36,393 nt of DNA from an uncultured Lachnospiraceae bacterium (lineage in GTDB: Bacteria; Bacillota; Clostridia; Lachnospirales; Lachnospiraceae): the NCBI GenBank assembly GCA_910587955.1, contig CAJUNN010000027.1, positions 1 to 36,393 on the forward strand, given 5' to 3'. A model generated the notes under the pieces. That model was given only the letters and a program-made list of their open reading frames with translations. It searched no databases and had not been told where the DNA came from. The translations under genes were made by a program, and so were the position numbers. Shown here piece by piece: positions 1 through 9,419 of the stretch; the first letter of the stretch is position 1, and each line of letters starts with the position of its first letter.

Positions 1-3000
1 TTTCTGGTTACAGTCAGCTCTACCTCCTCATAAGACCAGTCTTCCGCATCCACAAAAAGGGAATTTCCCGAGACTTCCCGTCCGGTGACCAGGGATACCC
101 GTTTTCCTTCCAGGATGCCCGTCAGGGACACCACATAGACGCTGCCGGGCTCGTATGCTCCGGCTGCCTGATCCCAGCGGAAGGTATACTGCATCCGGTC
201 TTTCGTACTGCCGGTATCCGTGCGGAGATCCGCCTTTTCTTCCAGTTCGGGCCGGTCCAGCCAGGTAAACAGTGCTTCTGCATTGGGCAGCCAGGCTTTA
301 TAGCTGGAAAACGTGGTCTTATTCTCCAGCACGGGGCTGTACATGGTTTCCCACAGGGCTTCGGGAACTTCCGTCCCGTTTTCCGTGCGGGCCGTCACAT
401 CGGTGAGAAGAAAAATATTTGCCTTTGTCTCTGCCGGATAGTAAGTATACACGGGGCCAAGGCCCGGCTGGGCATACCAGATGCGGATCCGGAGATTACT
501 CAAATGAGAAGCGTATGTTTCCAGATATTCCGGGAAATCGCTGAACACAGCCGAAACCTTTCCTCCGGCGGAGGCCAGAATGTCGGTTTGCGAGAGAACA
601 GCCTCTGTTTGCTCGTCTTTTTCTCCCGCGTTCCAGGTTCCGATCAGTTCCGTCCGGTAAATGGGCGTGGTAGTAATACTGCCGGATGTCTCTGCGTTCA
701 AAGTTACGGTTATGCTTAAATCCTCCAGGCTGCTCCCGGTGACCGTATATTCCGGAACTGCCGTTTTCACAGCGCCGTCGGCTTTCAATGCCAGGGAAGG
801 CTTGTAGCAGGGAAGATATACGGGAACGGAGAGCTGCCCGGAGGGAAGGGTATCCGCTCCCGTGCTGACAGCCTGCACCAGAAGCTGCTGCAGGGAGCCG
901 CTTTTCAGGCCTGTGTACACGGCGCTCTTTCCTCCGGGAGCTATCTTAAGCTCCGTCCGGTCCGTACCGCCGCTTCCATCCATCAGTTTCACGGAAATAT
1001 ACCAGCCGGTTCCGCAGTCTAAATAGTCCTCCTCATTGGCCAGACAGAACCGGTAGGCGTAGGAAGAACCGTTTTCTACCAGTTCTATGCGGATCTCCGG
1101 GTCAGGAAGGATTTTGACAATCTGTCCGCTCTCTTTCTCCACCGGATCGGAATCCGCTACCTCTTCAAACATGCTGCAGGCTCTTACGGCTACTTTCAGG
1201 ATTCCGCTTTTCAGCAGGGCAGCTTCCTGGGAGGTAAGGGAAAAAGAATGGTCCTCGGAATAGAATTCAATGGTCCGAAGAGAGCCGCTTCCCGTTGTCA
1301 GGACTGCCTTGTAGCGGAAGGGATCCGTTCCCGGGGCAGGCGTCACCTGGATCCGGGCCTGTTTTCCGGCTACTGTAAGGGTTATGCCCGCGGGCGGCTT
1401 CATTTTCCCGATCACCGGATTGGGACCGGACTGTATGAGATTTTCCACGTCCTCAACTTTGTGGTAGGCTTTGCGCACATCCTCGTCGAAAAGGCTTCCC
1501 TTTTCCGCAATCTCAGACATGGTTCCGGTCTTTTCAAACCGGTCCAGACGGAACAATACCTGGCCGGCTTTTGTTCCGCTGCTGAAGATATCGTCGCCGT
1601 TCAGCGTGAAAAGGGCGGAATTTACGAATTGTCCGGGCTGCAGAAAAGCGGCGTACCGGACGCCGTCCACCGTAGTCAGATAGGCGCGGCCGGTGCCTGC
1701 CCTTAAGAGGGCATTTCCTACGGTATCTACTCTTTTGTACCCGCTGAAGGATGTGGCACTTTCGTCCAGATAGTAGTTGGATGCAGCCTGAATGGAGGCC
1801 GCATTTCCTGCGTTGCTGCCGTTTCCGTAGGATACGACCGGGTTGTTGGTTTTGTTGTAAAAGCTTCCGCTGCGGTTCAGGGAATAGCAGTCTTTCAGCA
1901 CCGTGTTTGCAGAACCTGCCGCCCCGTAGCGCTCGCCCAGGATTCCGCCCACAAAGCCGGAACCGGACAGTGCGGAGGAAAAATTCCGGCAGCGTTCTAT
2001 GCGCAGGGTAATGTTTCCCGTTGCATTTACAATGCGGCTGTAATCCGGATCGTCGCAGGAGAAAAAGCCTACGATGCCGGAAGCCATGGAGTTGGAATAG
2101 ATCTCGGCCCCGGATCCGTTGACACAGTCCAGCACCTGAATGGTGTAGCTCTGTCCGATGGCAGCCTGATCTGCCCGGAAAGCCGTCACATTTCCAAGGA
2201 TTCCCGCACTGTCGTTGGCGCAGCTGGCGGTAGAACGCCCGTCCCGTCCGTAGATACTCCCGTAGTTTCCGCAGCTGATAATGTTGTACTCGTTGTTTTC
2301 ATAAGCATGGTAGAGCTGTGCGACAATTCCACCCGCCGCGCCTACCCAGCCGGCCGCGTAGGTAGTCTGCAGGTTGCCGTAGTTAAAGCATTGTTCCACA
2401 GTCCCTCCGGTTCCGGTCCACTGTCCCAGAATGCCGCCGGAATAATGGGTATTCTGGCAGTAGACGGTTCCGTAGTTGATGCAGCCGCGGATTTTCCAGC
2501 CCTCTAAAGTGGTGTTGTTTTGGTTGCCGATGATGCCGCCTGCAAAGCGGTTGGTATCTCCGCCGGAGAGCTCCCGGCCTACGAAAGCCCGGTTTACCAG
2601 AAAGGAAAGCTCTTTTTCTGACTCGTTCATGCCTACGGCGCCTCCGGTTCCCACTCCGATGGCTCCTGACTGATTGTTTAAATACCAGTTCCCCGTGGAG
2701 CAGCGGTCGATCTGTCCGGTGCGGGCGTTGTAGGCGGTGATTCCGCCCAGATTTCCGTTGGTGGACATGGTGAGTGTAAGGCTTCTCTCCTCGCTGACCT
2801 TTCGGGTGCTGCCGTTGTAAGTGTGATCTTTTAGGGCAGCACCGTTGTTCCAATTTACGTAAGAGGTATCTGCCGAAAGATGTTTGGTGTTTTCTTTTAA
2901 TAATTTTACGGAAGCCTGGAAGTTTGCATCCGAGGGTTCCTTTAGTCCCTGCATCAGTTCTTTTGTTCCACTGCCGCCGGACAGGGTAATTCTGCCCTTG

Positions 3001-6000
3001 TTAAAGCCTGTGATGCCTCCGGCCATGCCGCTGCCTGCGGAAATGATACTTGCGTCCTTTCCCTCAGGACCTTCCATATGGCAGCCGGTGATACAGGCTG
3101 TTTCTCCGTTTTTTCCGGCAATGCCGCCTGCATGGGAGGCCAGATCTTCTTTCTGCTGGGCCGTGCTGGTGCTTGTGGCCGTATAGACCCCCGAAATTTC
3201 CATGCGGATCTGGCCTACGGTGCAGTCTTTCAGCGTGCCGCTGTTGTTTCCGGCGATGCCGCCGTAACAGTTCCCGGCCGCACTTTTGCTTTCCCGCATA
3301 GATCCTTTGGAAAAGGTGCAGTTTTCTACCAGAGCATTTTCCAGGTTTTCTCCCACAATGCCGCCCAGATACCGGTAATTACGGAAATCTGCGAAGGAAA
3401 GGCCTTCTGCGCGTACCTGGCGGATAATGCCTTTTTCCCGGTTTTCTCCGGCCACGCCGCCGATGAACAGACGGCTGCCGCTCAGGGAGATCTCCGGCAT
3501 GGAAGAAACTGCGGCGTCCGAGGACGTGTTCTGAATCACGCCTTCATTTGCACCTGCAATGCCGCCGGCCGTTTTGGCGGTTCCCGACAGGGTTACGTTT
3601 GCAGACGTCCGGCTGTCTGAGATGATGCCGCAGCTTTCTGCCGTGCGCTGGTTTACGGCGCAGATGCCCCCGATCACGGATACGCCGTGACTGCTTAAGG
3701 TGACGGATTCGGTTTCGTTTCCGGATCTGCATCGGGAAATGGTTCCCAGATTCAAGGCTGCAATGCCTCCGGCATAGCCGTCGTCGCTGTTTACATTCCC
3801 TAGATTTTCACAGGATTCCAGAAGCATTCCGGGACTGTTGACGGCTACGATGCCGCCGGCCGGTCCGGCGTTGGAGGTCACCTGTCTGCAGCGGTTGCGG
3901 GCACGCAAAATTTTCCCTCCGTTTCCGGATGCTTCTCCTGCAATGCCTCCGGCATAGCCGGAAAGAGCCCGGACTTCCCTGGCTTTGGCCGTAAGATATT
4001 GTCCGTCCCCGGAAGCGGTCAGGTTTCCCTCGTTAAAACCTACGATTCCGCCTACCTGCTTCTGTCCGGTGACACGAACCTCTTCCCCTACCGCAATTAC
4101 TTCCTCAGCTGCGGCATGGCTGCTTTTCACTGCTATGGATCCGGTACTTTTGTTCCAGCCGGCCAGTCCTCCGATACCCTGCCCGCTATTTCCGGTTACG
4201 GTCCGGCTGCCGGAGGAACCGTCCTCTGCCGTCTCGATGCGCCCCGCATTTGCGCCCGCAATGCCGCCGGCATAATCGCCGGCCGCCGTGACGCCCGCGT
4301 GATTTTCATTTTCTGTAAGAAGGCCCCCCGGCAGGTTAAAGCCGGCGATGCCGCCTACGTAGCTGCGCCCGGAAACGGTCCTGCCTGCACGGGTGCTGCA
4401 TCCGGCAATGGTGCCGGAGGTGTAATTCCACTCTTTTTCCGATATGTCCGTATAGGTGTAAACGTCGGATGCGTTTCCGGCACGGATATTAAGGCCGGCA
4501 ATGCCGCCGATATAGTCAAGCTGTGCATTTCCGAAGTTGTCTGCCAGCTCGCAGCAAAAGACGCCTCCGGCGTTGAAACCTACAATGCCGCCAAGGCCCA
4601 CGAAGCCGTTCATGCTTCCGGTGTTGACACAGTGATCGATGACCTGGTGCTCCATATTGGCGCTGAGGATGCCTCCAATCATGGAAACCCGGATCTCTCC
4701 GATCTGATCTGCGGCAGAACCCATTCCCTCCCGGGCAAGGTAAGCTTTTATGGACACGCCCTGGGCTGCCGGATTTTCCGCCGGGTTTTCGGGCCTGGAT
4801 ATTTTTCCGGAATTCCGGCAGTTTCTTAAGATCAGACGGCTGCTGCGCTCACAGTATCCCACAATCCCTCCTGCATAGGCAAAGCTCTGGATGGAAATGT
4901 TGTTGTTGGCACTGTCTAAAGTAACTTTGTCATTTTCCTTGTTGGAAATGATCAGCCTACAGGTATTTTGGGATTCTATAACCGGGGACGGAAGATTGCT
5001 TTCATCCAATTTCGGAAGGAGGGAGCCTGCGTCCGGTGAGGAAAGTTCCATCTCTGCCTGCAGGTATTGTGCCAGGGGGATTCCTCCCAGCTGTTCCTCC
5101 GTGTAAGTTCTGTGATAGCCGATGATCCCTCCTGTAAAGGCAGTGCCCTTGATGGTCCCCAGGCTGTTGACGGCCCGGAATCCGTCCATCACCGTGTCTG
5201 CTTTTAAATCTGCCAGGCTGATTCCGATACAGCCGCCTACGCAGAGATTTCCTTCTACGCTTACCGGACGGACAAAAAGCGTTTCCGTTAAAAGCTGTGA
5301 AGAAGCATTCAGCCCAACTGCACCTCCGGCGCCTGTGCCGGAAGCATAGATCTGACCGCCGATCAGCTCGTAATCTGCTTTTATTTCGCCGTTTTTGTCG
5401 TTGAAACCGATGACGCCTCCGACAAAATTCCTTCCGGTTACAATACTGGAGACAGAACGGACCGGCGCTGCGGCATCCTGGGCGTCAAAACGGATCTTTC
5501 CATTGTTGTAGCCGGCCAGCCCGCCCACACAATCCCCGGTGGTCTTCCACTCTTTGATAATGGTGTTGTACAGGCTGTGGTCATAATCGGAGAGATAGCT
5601 GGCACAGTTGAGCAGAGTGCCGTTCTCTCCGTTGTAACCTGCGATACCTCCGATAAAGCGGCCGTAACCGGCCGCCACGCCGTTGTTTACACAGTTCTGG
5701 ATGGTGGTAGGCATGGGACCGTCATTTTTCCCTACAATGCCTCCTACATAACTGTTTCCGATGACGTAGGACGCGTTGGCGGTGACGGAGACGCTGGAAT
5801 CTCCCGTGATGGCATACTGGATATCGTTGGAGAGGCCTCCTGCAATGCCGCCCACATAGTCAGAGCCCAGAATAAAGCCTCCGTTCTTGGTACTGCAGCC
5901 GGAAAGGCGGCAGACATTGCCGTAGCCCACAATACCGCCCACGTATTGTCCCAGAAGAACGTTCTCTCTCTGTGCTCCGCTGTACCGGTAACCGGCTGCC

Positions 6001-8312
6001 CGCCCGGAGGCGCTGGAGGAAGTGACGATCCTTACATGGCTTCCGTATCCGAGGATACCGCCGAAATACCGTCCTTCCAGCTGTGCTTCTGCTTCGTCTT
6101 TGGCCGCAGTTTCGGCACAGAGTATCAGACCGTCGTTTTCACAGTCTACAATCCCGGAGGCGTTTAAGGACAAAGGTACGGCATAATCACTGGTCATGCG
6201 TCCGCCGATTCCTCCCGTAAAAAGATTTCCGGTCACTTGTGCGTGATTACTGCAATCCCGGACTTGTACGTCTCCCCCAATCCGGGCGTAGCCGAAGATT
6301 CCGCCGATCCCGTAAGAATAATGGTCTGCCGCAGTCTCCGGATCGGTGCCGCCGGAAGGCTTTTCCGGAACCGGGAGGATTGCGTTTACCGAGCCTTCCA
6401 TAGCCAGGTTCCGGATCCGTGCGGTACTGGAATCCTGCAGGGCAGCCAAGGTGCCGTCCTCCTGTTCTTTTGCAAGCACGCCTACCAGACCGCCGATTCC
6501 TGCCGGCTGGATATCCCCACTGCCGGTTTCACGCCCGGGAAGACAGACCGTAAGTGTTTTTGCATCTTTGCTTGTTACGTTTACAGAAATATTTTCCAGC
6601 CATCCCTGGCTTCTGCCGCAGAGAAGGCCGATCCCGTATAAGTGTCCGAAATCCAGGGCAGGGGCTTCTCCCTCTCCGGCCAGTAAAAGAACGGGATTTT
6701 GGAAAGTCAGGTCACGGATAGTACCCTCTGCTTCGCAGAAAAGTCCCAGATACCGGGAATAAGTTCCGGTTCCGTAGATGCCGTTCATAACCGAATCTCC
6801 GGGTACGGATTCTGCTCCCAGATGCAGATTGGACAGGCTGGCGGATGTGGCTGTTCCCTTAAGGGTGTGCTTTTGAGGGAGCAGGGGTATGGAAGGAAAG
6901 TCTAAGGGACCGGCCGTACTCTCCTTCCACTGGAGCAGACGTACCGCCCGTCTGTTGGCGCCGTCTCCCATGGAGGCGTCATAAAGGCCTGTTCCCGCAG
7001 CCGTCCAGTCCATATTCCGTGCGGTTACAGTAAATACTGCGGTCGCTTCCGGATCGGCGTAGCGGATATTGGAGAGATGGCGGAAGCGGGTTATTTCTGC
7101 TTCCAGCTTTCCGTTTTCTTCTCTGCAGCCTCTCACAAAAAGGGTATTTTCCGTGTTGGAGGTTACGGGCAGGCTTTCCCGGTATTCCCGGAAATCTCCC
7201 GTCATGCGGCTGTAGTCTGCTTCTGCTTTCACCACTGCATAGATATCCCTTGGTTTTTCCAGGGCGGGAATCTGGCTGCTCAGGCGGGTGATGCTGGTGC
7301 TGCTGGTGCGGGCCGGAGAATTTTCACTTTCTTTCTCATGGGCATTCAGGCTTTCTAAGAGGGATGCAGACATCATAGCATCCAGGATCAAGGAAAACCG
7401 GCCGTTTTGTCCGCTGCCGCCCTCCTGATAGTACAGAGGGAAATCCCAGTCCTGGGTCTTTCCCTGGGCGTCTTTTAAAGTCAGCGTAACCACCTGGCTG
7501 CCGGACCACCCCTGTTCCATTAAAGCCGAGCGGTTTACCTGGGTGGAAAAAAGCTCAGAGCCGTCTTTGCTGTCGTAAAAGGTTAAGGTAAAATCCACGT
7601 CCAGGTTGTTGTGCCTGGAATTGCTGGACCAATTCAGGGACAGGGTCTCGCTGTTCACCAGATTGATGCTGGTGACTTTCAGCCGGATGGGTTTTAATTC
7701 CACCACATTCGACACATCTTCCACGGAATAGTAGCCCAGCAGACGGTCTTTTCTGCTGTCGTAGGCCCGGTTTCCTTCCGCCGCGCTGATGTTTACACTG
7801 CCGCTCTCTTCCTCATAGGAAAGCCTTTCGCAGCGGGTTCCGTAGAAGGCGGAGTATACCTGGCCGGTCTCAATATCAATCTCAATGGCAATGGCGGCGT
7901 TTAGAAAATCCTGGTCATAGGCGCAGTCTCCCAAAAGAGTGCGCACCAATTCCTGGGAAATGCTCGGTTCTTCTGCCTGGCTGCTGTTTAAAGTGACGGC
8001 ATAAATGCGGTTGTTTTTCTCAACGTCTGCCGCCGTCTCCCCGAAGGTTTGATTGGGTGTTCCTTTCTGTATGATTTCCCGCCGGAAATTTTCCCACTCC
8101 CCGGAAGCCCGGTACCAGGTCAGTACGGACTCGGCTGCCAGATATGCAGTTTTGGCGTTGGCCTCGTTCTTGCGGAATTCTGCCAGTTTTATGTAGTGAG
8201 AGGCTGCGGGAATGGCGGCGGCCGCCAGTACTGCCAGAATTGCCAGCACTGCCAGGGCTTCCATTAAAGTAAATCCTTTTTTGTATCGCAATTTTTGTTT
8301 GTCCTTTTTCAT
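1..8312 (-). CDS. Giant type IV prepilin-like surface protein with GLUG repeats (C-terminus beyond window)
   Basis: One minus-strand frame stays open from the ATG at 8312 to the left edge, so more than 2,770 residues are visible and the stop lies outside. The N-terminus is a class III prepilin leader: basic residues, then KKG followed by FTLMEAL, with Glu at mature position 5, then a hydrophobic Ala/Leu/Val/Ile helix to about residue 37. This should be cut by prepilin peptidase after Gly13. A pilin-like head (roughly 40-350) follows, then a beta-helix entry region (about 410-530, with NIRY, FPSI and GTIRDL-type motifs), then 35-40 GGI(A/V)GxN repeats (about 605-2130). The visible C-terminal part (2130 onward) reads as Ig/FN3-like strands. 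The gene starts 28 bases after pilT. Ordinary pilins have about 150 residues, so size and architecture are exceptional. A role as an adhesin at a pilus tip, or as a cell-surface minor pilin, is inferred. Confidence 0.85.
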   Translation of the reverse strand, partial: MKKDKQKLRYKKGFTLMEALAVLAILAVLAAAAIPAASHYIKLAEFRKNEANAKTAYLAAESVLTWYRASGEWENFRREIIQKGTPNQTFGETAADVEKNNRIYAVTLNSSQAEEPSISQELVRTLLGDCAYDQDFLNAAIAIEIDIETGQVYSAFYGTRCERLSYEEESGSVNISAAEGNRAYDSRKDRLLGYYSVEDVSNVVELKPIRLKVTSINLVNSETLSLNWSSNSRHNNLDVDFTLTFYDSKDGSELFSTQVNRSALMEQGWSGSQVVTLTLKDAQGKTQDWDFPLYYQEGGSGQNGRFSLILDAMMSASLLESLNAHEKESENSPARTSSTSITRLSSQIPALEKPRDIYAVVKAEADYSRMTGDFREYRESLPVTSNTENTLFVRGCREENGKLEAEITRFRHLSNIRYADPEATAVFTVTARNMDWTAAGTGLYDASMGDGANRRAVRLLQWKESTAGPLDFPSIPLLPQKHTLKGTATSASLSNLHLGAESVPGDSVMNGIYGTGTYSRYLGLFCEAEGTIRDLTFQNPVLLLAGEGEAPALDFGHLYGIGLLCGRSQGWLENISVNVTSKDAKTLTVCLPGRETGSGDIQPAGIGGLVGVLAKEQEDGTLAALQDSSTARIRNLAMEGSVNAILPVPEKPSGGTDPETAADHYSYGIGGIFGYARIGGDVQVRDCSNHAQVTGNLFTGGIGGRMTSDYAVPLSLNASGIVDCENDGLILCAETAAKDEAEAQLEGRYFGGILGYGSHVRIVTSSSASGRAAGYRYSGAQRENVLLGQYVGGIVGYGNVCRLSGCSTKNGGFILGSDYVGGIAGGLSNDIQYAITGDSSVSVTANASYVIGNSYVGGIVGKNDGPMPTTIQNCVNNGVAAGYGRFIGGIAGYNGENGTLLNCASYLSDYDHSLYNTIIKEWKTTGDCVGGLAGYNNGKIRFDAQDAAAPVRSVSSIVTGRNFVGGVIGFNDKNGEIKADYELIGGQIYASGTGAGGAVGLNASSQLLTETLFVRPVSVEGNLCVGGCIGISLADLKADTVMDGFRAVNSLGTIKGTAFTGGIIGYHRTYTEEQLGGIPLAQYLQAEMELSSPDAGSLLPKLDESNLPSPVIESQNTCRLIISNKENDKVTLDSANNNISIQSFAYAGGIVGYCERSSRLILRNCRNSGKISRPENPAENPAAQGVSIKAYLAREGMGSAADQIGEIRVSMIGGILSANMEHQVIDHCVNTGSMNGFVGLGGIVGFNAGGVFCCELADNFGNAQLDYIGGIAGLNIRAGNASDVYTYTDISEKEWNYTSGTIAGCSTRAGRTVSGRSYVGGIAGFNLPGGLLTENENHAGVTAAGDYAGGIAGANAGRIETAEDGSSGSRTVTGNSGQGIGGLAGWNKSTGSIAVKSSHAAAEEVIAVGEEVRVTGQKQVGGIVGFNEGNLTASGDGQYLTAKAREVRALSGYAGGIAGEASGNGGKILRARNRCRQVTSNAGPAGGIVAVNSPGMLLESCENLGNVNSDDGYAGGIAALNLGTISRCRSGNETESVTLSSHGVSVIGGICAVNQRTAESCGIISDSRTSANVTLSGTAKTAGGIAGANEGVIQNTSSDAAVSSMPEISLSGSRLFIGGVAGENREKGIIRQVRAEGLSFADFRNYRYLGGIVGENLENALVENCTFSKGSMRESKSAAGNCYGGIAGNNSGTLKDCTVGQIRMEISGVYTATSTSTAQQKEDLASHAGGIAGKNGETACITGCHMEGPEGKDASIISAGSGMAGGITGFNKGRITLSGGSGTKELMQGLKEPSDANFQASVKLLKENTKHLSADTSYVNWNNGAALKDHTYNGSTRKVSEERSLTLTMSTNGNLGGITAYNARTGQIDRCSTGNWYLNNQSGAIGVGTGGAVGMNESEKELSFLVNRAFVGRELSGGDTNRFAGGIIGNQNNTTLEGWKIRGCINYGTVYCQNTHYSGGILGQWTGTGGTVEQCFNYGNLQTTYAAGWVGAAGGIVAQLYHAYENNEYNIISCGNYGSIYGRDGRSTASCANDSAGILGNVTAFRADQAAIGQSYTIQVLDCVNGSGAEIYSNSMASGIVGFFSCDDPDYSRIVNATGNITLRIERCRNFSSALSGSGFVGGILGERYGAAGSANTVLKDCYSLNRSGSFYNKTNNPVVSYGNGSNAGNAASIQAASNYYLDESATSFSGYKRVDTVGNALLRAGTGRAYLTTVDGVRYAAFLQPGQFVNSALFTLNGDDIFSSGTKAGQVLFRLDRFEKTGTMSEIAEKGSLFDEDVRKAYHKVEDVENLIQSGPNPVIGKMKPPAGITLTVAGKQARIQVTPAPGTDPFRYKAVLTTGSGSLRTIEFYSEDHSFSLTSQEAALLKSGILKVAVRACSMFEEVADSDPVEKESGQIVKILPDPEIRIELVENGSSYAYRFCLANEEDYLDCGTGWYISVKLMDGSGGTDRTELKIAPGGKSAVYTGLKSGSLQQLLVQAVSTGADTLPSGQLSVPVYLPCYKPSLALKADGAVKTAVPEYTVTGSSLEDLSITVTLNAETSGSITTTPIYRTELIGTWNAGEKDEQTEAVLSQTDILASAGGKVSAVFSDFPEYLETYASHLSNLRIRIWYAQPGLGPVYTYYPAETKANIFLLTDVTARTENGTEVPEALWETMYSPVLENKTTFSSYKAWLPNAEALFTWLDRPELEEKADLRTDTGSTKDRMQYTFRWDQAAGAYEPGSVYVVSLTGILEGKRVSLVTGREVSGNSLFVDAEDWSYEEVELTVTR
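1935..6500 (-). repeat. GLUG-like protein repeat array, about 35-40 degenerate copies
   Basis: Inside the giant gene the motif (V/A/I)GG(I/L)(A/V)G(Y/F/x)N recurs every 35-60 residues, seen on the plus strand as repeated atgccgccggc-like words. I checked the frame at four positions (near 1949, 3263, 4268 and 6494) and it is constant. The copies are strongly diverged between the conserved Gly-Gly cores, so they look old rather than freshly amplified. GLUG motifs occur in bacterial surface proteins and are expected to form turns of a right-handed beta-helix. The number of copies is my own manual count. Confidence 0.8.
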
Positions 8313-8340
8313 TCTGTCTTTTTATACCGAAACAAAAAAT

Positions 8341-9390
8341 TTAAAGTTTCCGCTCCATTTCTTCCGGTGCCTGTGCAAATTCCACGGCTGTCCGGCGGGT
8401 GATATGTCCTTCCCGGAACAGCTGTGCTATGGCATCGTCCATGGATATCATCCCAAGTTTCCGGTTGGTCTGTATCATGCTGGGTATTTGATGGGACTTC
8501 CCCTCCCGGATAAGATTGCGCACGGCCGTGTTCGCATGAAGCACTTCAAAGGCTGCCATGCGTCCCTGTCCGTCGCTTCTTGGAAGAAGCTGCTGGGAAA
8601 TGACAGCTTCCAGCACATGGGAAAGCTGCACCCGGATCTGCTGCTGCTGGTGGGGAGGAAACACATCGATGATGCGGTCCACCGTGTTTGCGGCTCCGAT
8701 GGTGTGCAAAGTGGACAAGACCAGATGTCCGGTCTCTGCCGCTGTAACCGCTACGCGGATGGTCTCGTAATCCCGCATCTCTCCCACCAGGATCACATCC
8801 GGATCTTCCCGCAGGGCTGCCCGGAGGGCATCGGCATAGCTGCGCGTATCCTGCCCGATCTCCCGCTGGTTTACCATGGAACGCCCGTGAAAATGGAGGT
8901 ATTCGATGGGGTCTTCCAGGGTGATAATATGGGCGTCCCGGCAGGTATTGACTTTGTGGATAAGAGCGGCCAGCGTGGTAGATTTACCGCTTCCCGTAGG
9001 CCCGGTTACCAGAACCAGCCCCCTTTTGCGCTGATAGAGATTGAGTACGGAGGCAGGGACGCCCAGTTCTTCCGGTGCGGGAATCCGGGAGGATACCAGT
9101 CGGAAGGACAGAGCAGCATTTCCCTGGCTGCGGAAAATATTGACACGGTATCTTCCGCCTCCGGGAAGGGAAAAGGATTTGTCATATTCGCCCTTTTCCC
9201 GGAATTCCAGAAGCTGTGCTTCATCTAAAATAGACCGGGCTGCCTCCATGGTATCTTCCGCCGTCAAAGGCTCTCCGGGTATGGTGTCCAGGTTTCCGCA
9301 AAGCCGCAGTTTCGGGGGAAGGCCTGCGGCCATGTGCACATCACTTGCCCCCAGTTTTTCTGCATAGTTAAGAATTTTTTCCAGTTCCAT
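8341..9390 (-). CDS. pilT: PilT-type type IV pilus retraction ATPase
   Basis: This is a cytoplasmic hexameric ATPase of the PilT/GspE family that powers pilus disassembly or twitching. Residues 1-110 are the N-terminal PAS-like domain (KLGASDVHM near the start). Walker A is GPTGSGKST at about 130-138, the Asp box lies around 158-182 (LEDPIEY, IGQDT), Walker B is DVILVGEMRD near 198-207, and the His box is around 217-230 (TGHLVLSTLHT). AVRNLIREGKSHQI near the C-terminus is the PilT signature that separates it from the PilB extension ATPases. The 349-residue length is normal. I chose the ATG at 9390 because AGGAAGG lies 10 bases upstream. The ATG at 9399 is too close to that site, and the longest frame would overlap the kinase gene. 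It sits 29 bases after the kinase gene and 28 before the giant prepilin gene, so it is probably co-transcribed with both. Confidence 0.93.
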   Translation of the reverse strand: MELEKILNYAEKLGASDVHMAAGLPPKLRLCGNLDTIPGEPLTAEDTMEAARSILDEAQLLEFREKGEYDKSFSLPGGGRYRVNIFRSQGNAALSFRLVSSRIPAPEELGVPASVLNLYQRKRGLVLVTGPTGSGKSTTLAALIHKVNTCRDAHIITLEDPIEYLHFHGRSMVNQREIGQDTRSYADALRAALREDPDVILVGEMRDYETIRVAVTAAETGHLVLSTLHTIGAANTVDRIIDVFPPHQQQQIRVQLSHVLEAVISQQLLPRSDGQGRMAAFEVLHANTAVRNLIREGKSHQIPSMIQTNRKLGMISMDDAIAQLFREGHITRRTAVEFAQAPEEMERKL

Positions 9391-9419
9391 TTGTCTCATT
9401 CCTTCCTGCTCTTCTGCGG

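Noticed and set aside
2383..2853. Minus-strand frame of 156 codons
   Set aside because: It is out of frame with the giant gene, and its Arg/His-rich composition is typical of a shadow frame.
3999..4829. Long plus-strand open frame (276 codons), with others at 5577-6167 and 1248-1706
   Set aside because: They lie antisense inside the giant prepilin gene, have no ribosome site or recognisable domain, and are explained by the repeated GC-rich codons of the other strand.
1935..6500. CRISPR-like array
   Set aside because: The recurring words are degenerate, in frame and irregularly spaced; they encode GLUG-like repeats.
8212..9228. Plus-strand frame of 338 codons
   Set aside because: It is antisense to pilT, whose motifs are complete on the minus strand.
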